From assembly GCF_022376835.1 (NCBI RefSeq), contig NZ_CP084606.1:62001-126000 (forward strand): 64,000 bases of DNA, given 5' to 3'. Source of the stretch: Brucepastera parasyntrophica. GTDB taxonomy: Bacteria > Spirochaetota > Spirochaetia > Treponematales > Treponemataceae. Position numbers and translations under genes: made by a program. Below, piece by piece: positions 8,149 to 19,614 of the stretch; the stretch's first letter is position 1, and each line of letters opens with the position of its first letter. The notes beneath the pieces were generated by a model. It had not been told where the DNA came from. It ran no database searches and worked only from the letters and a program-made list of their open reading frames with translations.

Positions 8149-11100
8149 ATGAAGCGGCCTGCTCTTGTTTTAAGTATAGAAATTCTCTTCTTCGTTGCTT
8201 TACTGCTTGCAGTGTTTTTTCTGCTTAAACCGGTAAACCAGCGGTTTGAGCAGTATCTCGTTGATTTGCGCGATTCTGTTGTTGAAGAAATTGAAGACCA
8301 AACAGGTTTGCGTATTTCCTATAAGGCGCTTTCTCCTTCAATTTTCAGGGTTTTGAAATTTTCAGATTTAACCATTACGGACCCATCCACACAGACCGTT
8401 GTAGCTCATATATCAAAATTATCGGTTTCCTATTCGCTCGGGGAAATTCTACGGGGAAATTTTGCGGGAGCCCTCCGTGAAATAATCCTTGAGACAGGCG
8501 ATATTTCCATTGATTATGAACAAAATAAGCAGACAATAGCTTTCTTTGCGGGCCTTTTTAAAAGCGAACCGAATCCCGATCCTGAAACATCAAGCGCTCT
8601 TGAACAGTTTTTATCAGGTTCAGTTTCAGTCCGGATAAGGAATATTTCATTTTCATACAGCGATGCGAACCAGCTTATTACCGGAAATATAGCGCGGGGA
8701 CAGATCGCCATTACGGACCGGAATATTTCCTTTGAATTAACCTGTAAAGCCGCTTATGACCGGTTTGCGCTGCCGGTACTCGGAACCCTGTCCACTACAC
8801 TCCGCTTAAGCGGCCGGTTTGAAAATTATCTGAGTTCCGGTTCTATAGTTTTAACTATTGATACAATCGGAAACAAGGATTTTTCCGTATCCCAGCTGGG
8901 ACTTATCGCGGTATACAGAAACGGCGTTTTGTCGGTAAGTTCCGTACAGGATCTGCAGCCGATAAATATGACTCTGACATATGATATACCGGGACAGGCC
9001 CTGAATCTGTCTGTTGCGAGCAGACAGCTCCTGCCTTTCAGGTGGGGCCAGCTGAGCGTTAATAACGAATTTGTCTCGAAACTGCGCAATACGGTGCTTA
9101 CGGCTGATCTGAATGTTTCCTTTTCGGCTGAACAGGGCTTGGTCTATGCGGCCAATGTAGACGCGCTTATCCCTCCCGCTTTCTATGGAGGCGGTCAGCT
9201 GCTGGCAAGCCTGAACGGAGACAGCAGCCGGATCAATTTTGATAATTTATCTTTTGCGGGAACAGAATACGATTTTTCCTATACCGGTTCCTTTGATCTG
9301 AAAAGGATTGTTCCGGACGGCTTCCTTGAAGTCAATAAAATGTTTATTCCCCGGCTTGGAACAATTTCGGGCGATATGTATGTAAACCCGGAAGGCCGGG
9401 GTTTTATATGCATTTTGCCTGAATTGACAATTAATGATGCGGTTTTTTCCTCGGTAACTGTGGAAATAGACACAGCTTCCTGGCCGGAAGTGCCATTTAC
9501 GCTTAACGCGTATGAAGATACCGGACGAATCAGCGCGGAGGGTACTTATTCCGGAGAGAGGGGACATTTTCTGGAACTGTTTGTCGGTCTTGATGCTATT
9601 GGTGTTTCAAACACTCTTGGCATTCTTTCCGGTGTGTATCTGCCAAAAGACGGTATATTGTCTTCGCTGCAAACCTGGTTTGATTCTTACGCACTCACGA
9701 CGGAAGTTTATTTTTCAACCGATTTTTCCAGTTTTTCATTTAACTGCACCCGTCTTGTTCTTGCTTCCGGCCAAACAGACGGTTTGTATGTTCTTTTGAC
9801 GGCAAAAGGAAATGAAACCAGTGTTGATATCACCGATATTTATTTTACCCCATGGAGTTATAATATATTGGGGAATGTTAATATCGGTTTTGGTATGGGT
9901 TCCGATGTTCTTTTCAATGCTTCACTCGAGGTAAATTCCTATCCGTATAATTTTTCAGGTCTGGTATCAAAAACAGGTCTTTCCGTTTATGGCGATTATA
10001 ATTTGACTGTTACTTCAGTATTTAACCGTGACGGCAGCATCCTCGGTTCCTGTCTCTTTTCAGGCTTGCCGGTACCGGTAGGACCCATGCTGTTGTCTCT
10101 TACGCTGGATTCGGAGTTTTCGTATTCCAGTGCATCAAACTGGAAAGTAAGTATTAATAATGCGCTGATTGAAGAAGTCGGCGGTTTTTTACCTCTTTCA
10201 ACTATTGTTCAGTGTATAGGCATTGTTGACCAGACCGGGGTCTTTTTGCATAGTTTTACCATTTCAGATGCCTATTCAACACTTGCAGGGTATATGTCAG
10301 TGAACCGTTTCCCCAGTTCTTCCGAAGGGACCTTTATATGGCGGAAATGAAACTGCAGACAGATACTTCGAATGAATCCTTTTTCCTGACCGGACAGGTG
10401 GAACTTGCCGATGAAATATTTTTGAAGCACAGCTTGATGTTGTCGATTTGCCTCTTTTCCGGTTCTTCAGGGGACAGCAAAACAATAACACCGCAACATT
10501 TACTTTTACCTGTTCCGGTACGCCGGATAATCTATTCGCTTCGGCAAATATCCAGAATTTTATATATCAATTCGCCGGCTTTGATCTCAGGGCAAGCCTT
10601 TCTTTCTTTTTAGAGGACGGAGTCATTACACTGTATAATGGCCTTGCCTCGTGGAACGGGAATAATTTATCAAATCTTGATGGATTTTTCTCTATTGATA
10701 CAATGAATGCAACACTTAAAACCTCATATTCCGGAAATTTGGGCAGTTCTCCCCTTACAGCAGATTTGCGGGTTGATTTTTTCAGCGACTATATTCCGGA
10801 AAAACCTTCCCTGTTTGACATCGGCAAGAGTCTGGAGCAGTTTACGCTGCGTGCGAGTGTAGCAAATCTGGGATGGAATACCTATTCTTCTGCGGAGAAT
10901 GAACCCTTTGTATGCACCTTTGTCCATGAGCCGGGCGTTACCGCGGTATATGCCGGAAAAAATGATGCGCTGACCGGTTTTCTTTTGGATGACGGTACCT
11001 TCCTTCTGGAATCAACTTCAGAATTCCCAATCCAGTTTCAGGCAAATGGTATTATTGCAAGTCCCAATATCTCGATTGCCATTTCTGGTTTTTATGTTGA

Positions 11101-12523
11101 TATGATGGAGCTTTACGAATTTATACCGATTCTCCCTCTGGTTTTCACGGACGGGACTATCAGCGGCAACTTTACGATTACCGGTCTTTTAAATGATCCG
11201 GAATTTAACGGGTTGCTTGCCGTTTCCGGTATCCGTTTTACGGCCCCCGATTATCTTACCGGAACATACGGTCCGGTTGATTTTGAAATACAGGCCGAAG
11301 GGAAGCTGCTTACCATACCATCTTTTCTTGTTGCCTCTGATAAAAGCGCATTTTTGATAGACGCGCTGTTTGAATTCCAGCACTGGCTGCCAACCACGAT
11401 AGAAGTCAATACCGCGACGCTGTCAAACAAACCTGTTCTGGTTAATATGAGAAATAATCTTTTTGCCATATCGGGGAGCATTTCTTTTGACCTTGCAATA
11501 TCCTTTTCATGGGAAGGCCTTGATATAACCGGGGTCGCCGGTTTTGAACAGGGCTATTTTTCGACCTGGCCTTCTTCCGGGGGCCAGACGCAGGACAGTA
11601 CCACCAATTTTGACATGAATATCGATTTAACGCTTAATTTGGGCCAAAAGGCCGAATTCCGCTGGGTTCTGGCGGAAGTCCCTATTCTCCGCAGTTTTAT
11701 ACAGGCCGATGAACCCATACGCATAGCATTGAATACGCGGACGAATAATTTCCAGCTCAGGGGAGCCGCCACTCTGCGGGGAGGGGAAGTCTTCTATCTG
11801 AAGCGGAGTTTCTATCTCAGGCAGGGCAGCATTATCTTTAACGAAAACCAGTCCAGATTCGACCCGATCGTCAGCTTACGGGCGGAAATACGCGACCGCG
11901 ATGAGGACGGCCAGTCGGTCAGGATTATTCTGAGCGCGGAAAATCAGCCGCTCAGTAATCTTGTGCCCGTGTTAAGTTCGGAACCTCCCAAATCCGAACT
12001 GGAACTTATGGTCCTGCTGGGCCAGGTGGCAACCGGTGACGCCAGCAGGGATACCTTATGGCGGGATGTTATAGTAGTCGGCTCTGATTTTGCCGCCCAG
12101 CTGGGAATTTTCCGCAGAGTCGAGAATGCCATCCGTGATTTCCTGCATCTTGACATGTTCTCCATACGGACGCTGCTCATACAAAACGCGATATTCGGAA
12201 CGGCAATGCAGAATACAAGCGGTAATTCTTCAGAAAAAAAGATGACAATAGGTAACTATTTTGACAATACGACTGTTTATATGGGTAAATATTTCGGGTC
12301 CGCTATATTTGTGGACGCGCTGGTACATTTTAGTTATTATGATCAGGAGACGAGCCAAACAACCAGGGAAAACGTTGTCGGAAATTTGCTCATTCAGCCG
12401 GAAATCGGTCTTGAAATGAACACCCCGTTTTTTACGCTCCGATGGACAAATACTCTGGAAAACCTTGATACATTATTTGTTGCAGATAATTCAGTTTCAC
12501 TGTCGTGGAAGTTTTCATACTGA
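8149..12523 (+). CDS. tamB: TamB-family outer-membrane biogenesis / lipid-transport protein (frame broken twice)
   Basis: An inner-membrane-anchored periplasmic bridge protein. One N-terminal transmembrane helix (residues about 8-25) is followed by a very long beta-rich region and the conserved TamB C-terminal domain (DUF490; blocks GQVATGDASRDTLW and FSIRTLLIQNAIFG). The frame is lost at T runs near 10332-10334 and 10419-10424, one base each. Restoring both gives about 1458 residues, a typical size. bamA follows 41 bases downstream, then skp and mutS. I recall the same order around TP0325-TP0328 of T. pallidum. The role in phospholipid transport or outer-membrane protein assembly is known from other Gram-negative bacteria, not shown here. 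Confidence 0.85.
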
Positions 12524-12564
12524 CCTATTTTATGATATAGTTTATTGCGTAAGGAGCATAGTTA

Positions 12565-15057
12565 ATGCGCACAAAAATTCTCGCTCTTCTGGTAATGTTG
12601 TGTATTTGTGCCGGGACACTGTTTTCCCAGGTCCCGGAGGACTGGTATCAGAATAAGCCGATCCGGTCCATAACGTTTGAAGGATTAAGAAATGTAACCC
12701 GCACTGAAATTGAGGGAATGTTTAACTCATATATCGGGAAGAATTTCACGGACGACCTGTACTGGGAAATTCTTCAGAGGATATATGCTGTTGAATACTT
12801 TGACGAAGTCACTCCTGTTGCGCTTCCCGGGGATTCTGAACGGAAAACGGTCCAGCTTAATTTTATTGTCAAGGAAAAACCTGTCATAAAAAAGATACTG
12901 TTTTCAGGCAACCGCCGGCTTTCCAGATCGAGTATTATGGAACGTATAACCCTCAAGGAAAGCGATATATTCAATGAGTTAAAATACCGCATTGACGAGC
13001 GGGCGGTCAGAGACCTGTATCTGGAGAAAGGCTACGCCTCGGTCAGGGTTACTTCCGAATTAATTACCAATGATGACGGTTCAATAAACATTCAGTTTCT
13101 TATAAATGAAGGCAAGCAGACGGTTATTTCCGACATTGAGTTTGAAGGCAATCGGGTATTTAATGCCAAAACTCTTAAAAAAGAAATGAAACTCAAGGAA
13201 TCCCGGGTTCTTTTTTCTTCCGGAACCTTTACTGAAGCCCTTCTGGAAACGGACAAGTCTGCCCTCAAGAGTTTTTATAATGAAAAAGGCTATATTGACG
13301 CGGTAGTTGAAATGGTCCTGCGCGAGACTGATACGGAATCTTCTCCGGACAGAAATCTGCTAAAACTGACCTTTGTTATCAGGGAAGGAGAGCAGTATAC
13401 ATACGGCGGGACCGAAATAACAGGAAACACCATTTTTTCTACTGAAGAACTTTTGTCAAAAATACGCCTTAAACCGGGCGATATTCTGAATCTGAACAGG
13501 CTGACCGAAGGTTTTCAGGCTATATCTGAAATATATTTTGAAAACGGGTATACATCAAATTATGTAAATATTCAGGACCGCAGGGACGTTGACCGCAGGA
13601 CTGTTTCCTATGTGATCACGATAATCGAACAGGACCGGAGCCACATTGAAAATATCATTATCCGCGGAAATACCAAGACAAAGGATAAGGTTATAACCAG
13701 GGAATTGATGTTCGAGCCGGGGGATATCTTTTCCCGCTCGAAACTGCTGGACAGTATCCGCAACCTGTACAATCTCCGTTTTTTCTCCATGGTAATACCT
13801 GATTTTGTTCCCGGGAGCGAAGAGAATCTTATTGATGTAGTAATAAATGTGGAAGAACAGTCCGCCGCATCAATCCAGTTCGGTGTTACCTTTTCTGGTG
13901 CGAATGATTCCGATTCATTTCCCCTTTCGCTGTTTGTACAGTGGGAGGACAAGAATTTCCTCGGAAATGGTAATGCGTTCGGCGCGAGTCTGACGGTTTC
14001 TCCGGATACTCAGAGCCTGACTCTCAGTTTTTCCGAAAACTGGTTTCTGGGGACACCCTTAAGCGTCGGTTTCAATTTAACCGCCTATCACAAGGAACTG
14101 TATACTTACCGGGATGACCTATTTCCAATTTTTGATGACGCATATTATGACGAATACGGAAGCGTTCCCGATCCGTATAATTCCCGCGGCGAATATGAAG
14201 ACTCCGCGAGCCTTGATGACGCCTACCGTATGCAATATGAACAATGGCTGTTTTCTGCGGGTGTTTCAACAGGATACCGCTGGCTGCCGCGCTTTGCGAC
14301 AGTCACACTGAGAGGCGGGCTGAATTTCGGTCTTGTCCAGAATTTCTATGACGAGATGGTTTACCGGCCGGCTGACAAAAATATTCGGGACCGGCACGGG
14401 AAATGGGTTTGGACAAACTATGTGTGGACAAGCGTTGCCCTTGACCGCAGGGATTTAAATTATGATTCTTCGAAAGGTTTTTTCCTGAGCGAAAGGCTTA
14501 CCTATTATGGAATCATCCCTTCGCTTGAAACCGAATACTATTTCCGGTCAGATACAAAGGGTGAATTGTATATAACCCTTCTTGATTTGCCGGTAGCGGA
14601 GTCATGGAGCCTGAAATTCGTTCTGGCCGGTTTTACGACCTTTTCCTTCCTGGTTCCGATATCCGATTCTCAAATCAGCGACTCGAGCAAACTGTATATT
14701 GACGGCATGTTCCATGGGCGGGGGTGGACAAATCTGTATTCAAAATCAAGCAATTACGGCAATTTAATGCTGAGCCATTCACTTGAACTGCGCATGCCGC
14801 TGTTTCCCGGCGTAATAGCGCTTGACTTCTTTATGGATGCTGTCGCAATTAAGCCGACCCTTCAGGATATGGGAAAACTGAAAATAGATGATTATTACTT
14901 CAGTTTTGGCCCCGGCATCCGTTTCAGTATTCCCCAATTTCCGCTGCGCCTGCTTTTTGCCAATACTTTCAGAATACAGGACGGAAAATTTGAATGGAGG
15001 AACGGAAAAGGAGCCGACTGGACCTTTGTTCTGTCGTTCAGCCTTGTAAACTATTGA
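12565..15057 (+). CDS. bamA: Outer-membrane protein assembly factor BamA
   Basis: This beta-barrel protein inserts other barrels into the outer membrane. A signal peptide (residues 1-22, cleavage near LFSQ) is followed by five POTRA modules over about residues 28-430, including the repeated pattern I.GN and the GDI/GDIF turns. The C-terminal 400 residues form the barrel. The barrel contains an acidic, Tyr-rich insertion around residues 515-555 (YDEYGSVPDPYNSRGEYEDS) that may be a surface loop. The protein ends in hydrophobic and aromatic residues (TFVLSFSLVNY) rather than a terminal Phe. At 830 residues it is close to treponemal BamA (Tp92). AAGGAG precedes the ATG. Confidence 0.93.
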   Translation: MRTKILALLVMLCICAGTLFSQVPEDWYQNKPIRSITFEGLRNVTRTEIEGMFNSYIGKNFTDDLYWEILQRIYAVEYFDEVTPVALPGDSERKTVQLNFIVKEKPVIKKILFSGNRRLSRSSIMERITLKESDIFNELKYRIDERAVRDLYLEKGYASVRVTSELITNDDGSINIQFLINEGKQTVISDIEFEGNRVFNAKTLKKEMKLKESRVLFSSGTFTEALLETDKSALKSFYNEKGYIDAVVEMVLRETDTESSPDRNLLKLTFVIREGEQYTYGGTEITGNTIFSTEELLSKIRLKPGDILNLNRLTEGFQAISEIYFENGYTSNYVNIQDRRDVDRRTVSYVITIIEQDRSHIENIIIRGNTKTKDKVITRELMFEPGDIFSRSKLLDSIRNLYNLRFFSMVIPDFVPGSEENLIDVVINVEEQSAASIQFGVTFSGANDSDSFPLSLFVQWEDKNFLGNGNAFGASLTVSPDTQSLTLSFSENWFLGTPLSVGFNLTAYHKELYTYRDDLFPIFDDAYYDEYGSVPDPYNSRGEYEDSASLDDAYRMQYEQWLFSAGVSTGYRWLPRFATVTLRGGLNFGLVQNFYDEMVYRPADKNIRDRHGKWVWTNYVWTSVALDRRDLNYDSSKGFFLSERLTYYGIIPSLETEYYFRSDTKGELYITLLDLPVAESWSLKFVLAGFTTFSFLVPISDSQISDSSKLYIDGMFHGRGWTNLYSKSSNYGNLMLSHSLELRMPLFPGVIALDFFMDAVAIKPTLQDMGKLKIDDYYFSFGPGIRFSIPQFPLRLLFANTFRIQDGKFEWRNGKGADWTFVLSFSLVNY

Positions 15058-15100
15058 TGTACCGGATTCCGCCGGATCAGTGAGTAAAAAAGATTTTACA

Positions 15101-15225
15101 GGAGAGGCGATTTCAAAACTGAGAAAGTTTTGAAATCGCAACCTTAGATGTAACAAAAGAAAAATCTATTTTTCTTTGAAATGCTTCTTTCAAAGCTAAC
15201 CGAGTTTTGAAAGAAGCTCGGGATA
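15101..15225 (+). repeat. Structured dispersed repeat R2, copy A
   Basis: In the 290-base gap between bamA and skp lie three consecutive hairpins. The first has a perfect 14-bp stem (15107-15120 with 15126-15139, loop GAGAA). The second is 9 bp (15156-15164 with 15169-15177). The third is 12 bp (15183-15194 with 15206-15217). The whole block recurs in inverted orientation at 37451-37586. Three base pairs differ by paired changes between the copies, so the stems are kept. No coding frame is visible in this gap. Confidence 0.75.
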
Positions 15226-15347
15226 CATTGAGAAAAAAGCTGTTTCATTATAAAATAATGGAACACATTTTCTCTGTATTTTTCAGGGAACGGTTTTTGG
15301 GCTTTACCGGTTTATAGACCGTCTTAGTTGAAAAGGAGTTCAGTAAC

Positions 15348-15869
15348 ATGAACGGAAAGAAAATAACAATGTTTGTTCTCTGTCTGTTATGCGTGGCTGT
15401 TATAAGCGCGCAGCAGATAACCCGTTTTGCCGTTATTGATACGGCAAGAATTTACACGACTTTCTACCGGGATTCACGGAGCGTTCGTGATTACGAAGCG
15501 AAAAAAACACAGTATCAGAATGAAATTAAACGTATGTCTGATGAAATCAAAAAACTTCGCCAGCAAAAGGTTGATGCCGAAGCAGTGAATAATCAGGCTA
15601 CAGTTGTCAAACTGGAATCTGAAATCAAAACAAAAACGGATTTTCTGCTTGAATATTCAAAAGTAAAAAATGCGGAACTGGATACTTTAAAGAAAAAACT
15701 GACAACCGATGACGAATTTTATTCAATACTGTATGAAGAAATCAGAAAAATAGCTGAAGCGGACGGCTATAGTATTGTGCTGAGTCTGCAGGAAGGGAAT
15801 TCGATCATCTGGTACAGCCCGACCGTCGATATAACGGATAAAGTTATCCGCAGCATGACCCCGCGATAA
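15348..15869 (+). CDS. skp: Skp/OmpH-family periplasmic chaperone
   Basis: It holds unfolded outer-membrane proteins in the periplasm before BamA-dependent insertion. A signal peptide (residues 1-21, ending ISAQQ) is followed by a short strand ([13 protein letters not shown]) and a long charged helical hairpin (residues about 45-125: [22 protein letters not shown] and onward). It then returns to the body domain, as in Skp. At 173 residues it is normal length. AAAAGGAG lies ahead of the ATG. Position between bamA and mutS supports the call. Confidence 0.88.
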   Translation: MNGKKITMFVLCLLCVAVISAQQITRFAVIDTARIYTTFYRDSRSVRDYEAKKTQYQNEIKRMSDEIKKLRQQKVDAEAVNNQATVVKLESEIKTKTDFLLEYSKVKNAELDTLKKKLTTDDEFYSILYEEIRKIAEADGYSIVLSLQEGNSIIWYSPTVDITDKVIRSMTPR

Positions 15870-15880
15870 TTAATACTGGT

Positions 15881-18504
15881 ATGTCAGAACTCACACCTAT
15901 GATGGTGCAATATCTCAAAATACGGGAGCAATACCGCGATGCGGTATTGTTTTTCCGTCTGGGTGACTTTTATGAAATGTTCAATGAAGACGCCATAGAA
16001 GTCAGCAAACTCTTGAATTTAACCCTGACCCATCGCGCGGGAAATCCCATGTGCGGAATACCGTATCACGCGTCAAAGATTTATATAGCCAGGCTCTTGC
16101 GGGCCGGCAAAAAAATTGCCATCTGCGAGCAAATATCCATTCCGGGGCCCGGGAAGGGGCTGGCCGAGAGAAAAGTCATTGAGGTTATTACTCCCGGGAC
16201 AGCTACCGAAGACGATTATCTTGATCAAACTGTTAACAACTATCTTGCCGCGGTTTCTTTGTCAAATTCAGGTAAAAGAAAAAAATAGGCTTCGCCTATA
16301 TTGATATAACTACGGGAGAATTCGCCGCTACATCCTTTTTTTCCGAATCCGCGGGTGAACATCTGCGGAAAGAACTGGGGCGGATCCATCCCCGTGAAAT
16401 TCTCATACAGCAGTCGCTCCTTTCGGATTATCCTGAAATTCAGCAGATTCTGAGCGAATACCCTGATCTGGTTATCAACCGGTACCCTGACTGGAGCTTT
16501 GTTCAGGATACTTCCTTCCGCCGCCTGTGCAGGCATTTCGGCACAGAAACCCTGCAGGCCTTTTCCCTGACAGAAGGTGACGCCGAAATACCATCGGCGG
16601 GAATTTTGCTTGAATATCTTGAGCAGACGGCAGGTTCATCAATTTCCCATATAAATAATCTGCGGATTTTCAGCGAGACTGAATTTGTATCGATTGACGA
16701 TTCGACCCGCAAAAATCTTGAACTTGACCAGAATCTCCGTGACGCAGGCCTTTCCTATACATTATATGAAGTCCTGAATCAGACCTGTACGGCAATGGGC
16801 GCCCGGCTTCTGAGAAACTGGCTGCACCATCCTCTGACGGAAAGCGGAAAAATAGACGCAAGGCTTGACAGGGTGGGGCGGCTTTACCGTGACCAGAAGC
16901 AGCTCGTCCGTTCGCGTGAAATCCTTTCTTCAATCCTTGATATCGAACGGTTAACCGGACGGATCGCCATGGAACGCGCCCATGGAAAGGATATAATAGC
17001 CCTGAAACAGAGCGCGGCGCATTTTTTCAAACTTGCTGATATTTTCCGGGAGTGTGACATACCGTTTTCATTTATAACGGATACTGAAATTTCTGCCGCG
17101 CACGGGATTTTCTCATTGATAGAAAAATCGGTACTGGATGACTGTTCCATTATGCTTAATGAAGGCGGGCTTATAAAAAAAGGATGGTCTGAGCGCCTTG
17201 ATGAATTGCATATGCTCCGCGATAATTCAAATGCGGTCCTTGAAAAATATCTGATGGAAGAGCGGGAACTGACCGGTATCCAGAATCTGAAAATCAAATA
17301 CAACAGACTTATCGGTTACTTCTTTGAAGTTTCAAAGGGCAACCTGAGCTTTGTTCCCGAACATTTTATCCGGCGGCGTTCTCTGGCAAATGGCGACCGC
17401 TATACAACAGACCGGCTCATAGAACTCGAAACCGAATTGAATAATGTGCATGCGAATATTAATGAACTTGAACAAAAACTCTTTCTGGAAATCCGGAGTA
17501 CTATTGCGGAAAAAACAGGAGAACTGCTTCTTATTTCCCGTGAAATCGCGGAAATGGATGTTATTCAGTCTTTCGCGCGTTCGGCAACAGTAAATGCCTG
17601 GGTTCGTCCTGTTTTTTCCGATAACGGGAATATGTGTATACAGGAAGGACGGCATCCGGTTGTTGAGGCGCATCTGCCCTCGGGAGAATTTATACCGAAC
17701 AGTATCTGCCTTTCCTCCGCGGAAAATGCGGAACTGCCTTCCTTCGCATTGATTACCGGTCCCAATATGGCGGGAAAAAGTACCTTTTTGCGGCAGACCG
17801 CCCTTATCGTTCTGCTTGCCCAGATCGGCTCCTTTGTTCCCGCGGAGTCAGCGGAAATTACTCCTGTCGACCGGATATTCTGCCGGGTAGGGGCTTCGGA
17901 TAATCTTGCCCGGGGAGAATCAACTTTTCTGGTTGAAATGACCGAAACAGCCCATATACTCCGGAACGCGACAGAAAGAAGCCTGGTTATTATGGATGAA
18001 GTCGGGCGGGGAACTTCTACAGAGGACGGTCTGTCAATTGCCTGGGCAATTACGGAATATTTGCTGGAAAAAACAGGCGCGAAAACATTGTTTGCGACTC
18101 ATTACCATGAACTGTCGCAGATAAAGCATCCCCGTCTGGCGGATTTTTGTCTTGATGTTCTTGAAACGGAAGGCAATGTGGTGTTTTTAAAACGCGTAAA
18201 ACCAGGAGCTTCGGCAAATTCCTACGGCATACATGTTGCAAGGCTTGCAGGCATTCCCGATGCTGTGGTGCGGCGTGCAAATGAAATCCTCGCGAATTCC
18301 CTTCCGGGGAAAACAGTAATAAGCCCTCCCGATGAGAGCAAAAAAGAAAAACACAGTTCCGTGAAAACTCCGGTTCCTCAGCTTTTTTCGGAAGAAGAAT
18401 TGGTTATTGATGAAATTATAACCCTCAATCCTGATGCCATTACACCTCTGGACGCGCTTTCCCATATAACCAGATGGAAAAATCTGCTGTTTCCGTCAAA
18501 ATAG
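15881..18504 (+). CDS. mutS: DNA mismatch repair protein MutS (frame broken by one base)
   Basis: It recognises base mismatches. The N-terminal mismatch-binding domain shows [11 protein letters not shown], with the Phe and Glu that contact the mismatch. The ATPase domain has Walker [15 protein letters not shown], Walker [16 protein letters not shown] and the signature FLVEMTE. The frame breaks in the A7 run at 16280-16286. One extra A restores a protein of about 874 residues, the usual length. It starts 11 bases after the skp stop and lacks a clear ribosome binding site. No mutL is in the window. Confidence 0.93.
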
Positions 18505-18601
18505 CAGATTTAGGGCTGTTGCTTCCTTCCGAAATTTTTACGATGCAGTTCTCCTGCCCTGAAAATGGGCAAAAAAAGTATTTTGCGTATAAAAAAACTA
18601 T

Positions 18602-19333
18602 ATGACAACCGATTTTGCGGGTACACTCCGCAATATATGCGCAAAATATATTATCAGGCAGACTTGCCTTATTTGCGGCAGCATAACGGAAACCGGGACC
18701 CCTCTGTGTTTTTCCTGTTTTGAAAGCGGGTTTCTGAAAAAAATCCGCGGTTTATCTTTTTATAATAAGGACGAAAACCGCTGCGGAAAGTGCGGCTGCC
18801 TCCTTGCGTCTCCTGTTGCGCTCTGTGCCAATTGCCGGAAAACAGCTTTTTTATCTGCTGTTGACCGGAACCTCTGTCTGTTTCCTTATTTCGGGGAAAA
18901 CAGGGAGCTGCTGACCCTCTGGAAAATAAGCGGAATGAGGGGTTTGTCACAGCTTTTTGCACGCTGTATGGCTGAAATATTCATACCGGCGGATATTCCG
19001 GTGGTTCCGGTTCCGCCCCGGCCGGGTAAAATCCGGGAAAAGGGATGGGACCAGATAGAAGAAATAGCCGGAATACTTGAAAGTAAATATCATATTCCGG
19101 TCTGCAGATGTCTTGAACGGGACACCCGCATTCAGCAAAAACAGCTGGGCCGACTGGCCCGCAGAATAAACATAAAGGGCCATATTTCAGTAAAGAAAAA
19201 AATAAAACCTCCTGAAACGGTAATTGTCATGGATGATCTGATGACCACCGGTGCGACCCTTGACGCATGCGCTTCCGCCTTAAAAGAAGCAGGCTGCGCA
19301 AACGTCTATGGACTTACTCTCTTTTTTGACTGA
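18602..19333 (+). CDS. ComF-family phosphoribosyltransferase-like protein
   Basis: The 243-residue product has N-terminal zinc-ribbon cysteines (CLICGS, CFSC, CGKCGC, CANC) over residues about 20-78. A type I phosphoribosyltransferase domain follows, with PRPP loop VIVMDDLMTTGATLD near residue 210. This is the ComF/GntX arrangement. In competent bacteria ComF helps process incoming single-stranded DNA, but most ComF homologues are uncharacterised. No other competence gene is nearby. The start has no Shine-Dalgarno. A 97-base gap separates it from mutS. Confidence 0.8.
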   Translation: MTTDFAGTLRNICAKYIIRQTCLICGSITETGTPLCFSCFESGFLKKIRGLSFYNKDENRCGKCGCLLASPVALCANCRKTAFLSAVDRNLCLFPYFGENRELLTLWKISGMRGLSQLFARCMAEIFIPADIPVVPVPPRPGKIREKGWDQIEEIAGILESKYHIPVCRCLERDTRIQQKQLGRLARRINIKGHISVKKKIKPPETVIVMDDLMTTGATLDACASALKEAGCANVYGLTLFFD

Positions 19334-19371
19334 CTCTTCTGTTTTGAAATCCCTTATTTTTTTGCAGGTTA

Positions 19372-19400
19372 TTGACAATTCTTCGGACCTTTGGTATAAA
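19372..19400 (+). promoter_or_regulatory. Sigma-70 promoter of tRNA-Glu
   Basis: TTGACA (19372-19377), a 17-base spacer, and TATAAA (19395-19400). Predicted transcription start near 19407, about 27 bases before the mature tRNA. Confidence 0.75.
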
Positions 19401-19433
19401 TAGCCCATTATAAAATGTATATCCAGTATATAT

Positions 19434-19505
19434 GTCTCCTTCGTCTAGTGGTCAGGACATCGGGTTTTCATCCCGACAACGGGGGTTCAATTCCCCCAGG
19501 AGATG
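19434..19505 (+). tRNA. tRNA-Glu (anticodon TTC)
   Basis: A cloverleaf can be drawn by hand. The acceptor stem is GTCTCCT with AGGAGAT (first pair G-U) and the D-arm region is GTCTAGTGGTCAGGAC. The anticodon stem TCGGG/CCCGA encloses loop TTTTCAT with anticodon TTC at 19467-19469. The T arm is GGGGG-TTCAATT-CCCCC and the discriminator is G505. The CCA end is not encoded. The start TCGTCTAG after the acceptor stem is typical of bacterial tRNA-Glu. Confidence 0.95.
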
Positions 19506-19614
19506 CTCGAACCGGCAGGTAAGTGTTCTAAATACTTATACTGCCGTTTTTTGTTTTAAAGAAAAAACAGGTTGTTTGCAGACTTCCTGTTCCGGTGGAA
19601 TCCGGCGGAAATAC

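Noticed and set aside
19434..19505. tRNA-Glu as an integration site for a mobile element
   Set aside because: No integrase gene, no repeat of the tRNA 3' end nearby, and ordinary chromosomal genes on both sides.
19432..19614. N-terminal extension of the helicase across the tRNA gene
   Set aside because: The frame is open, but it would translate through a complete tRNA-Glu. The ATG at 19615 gives a sensible domain start.
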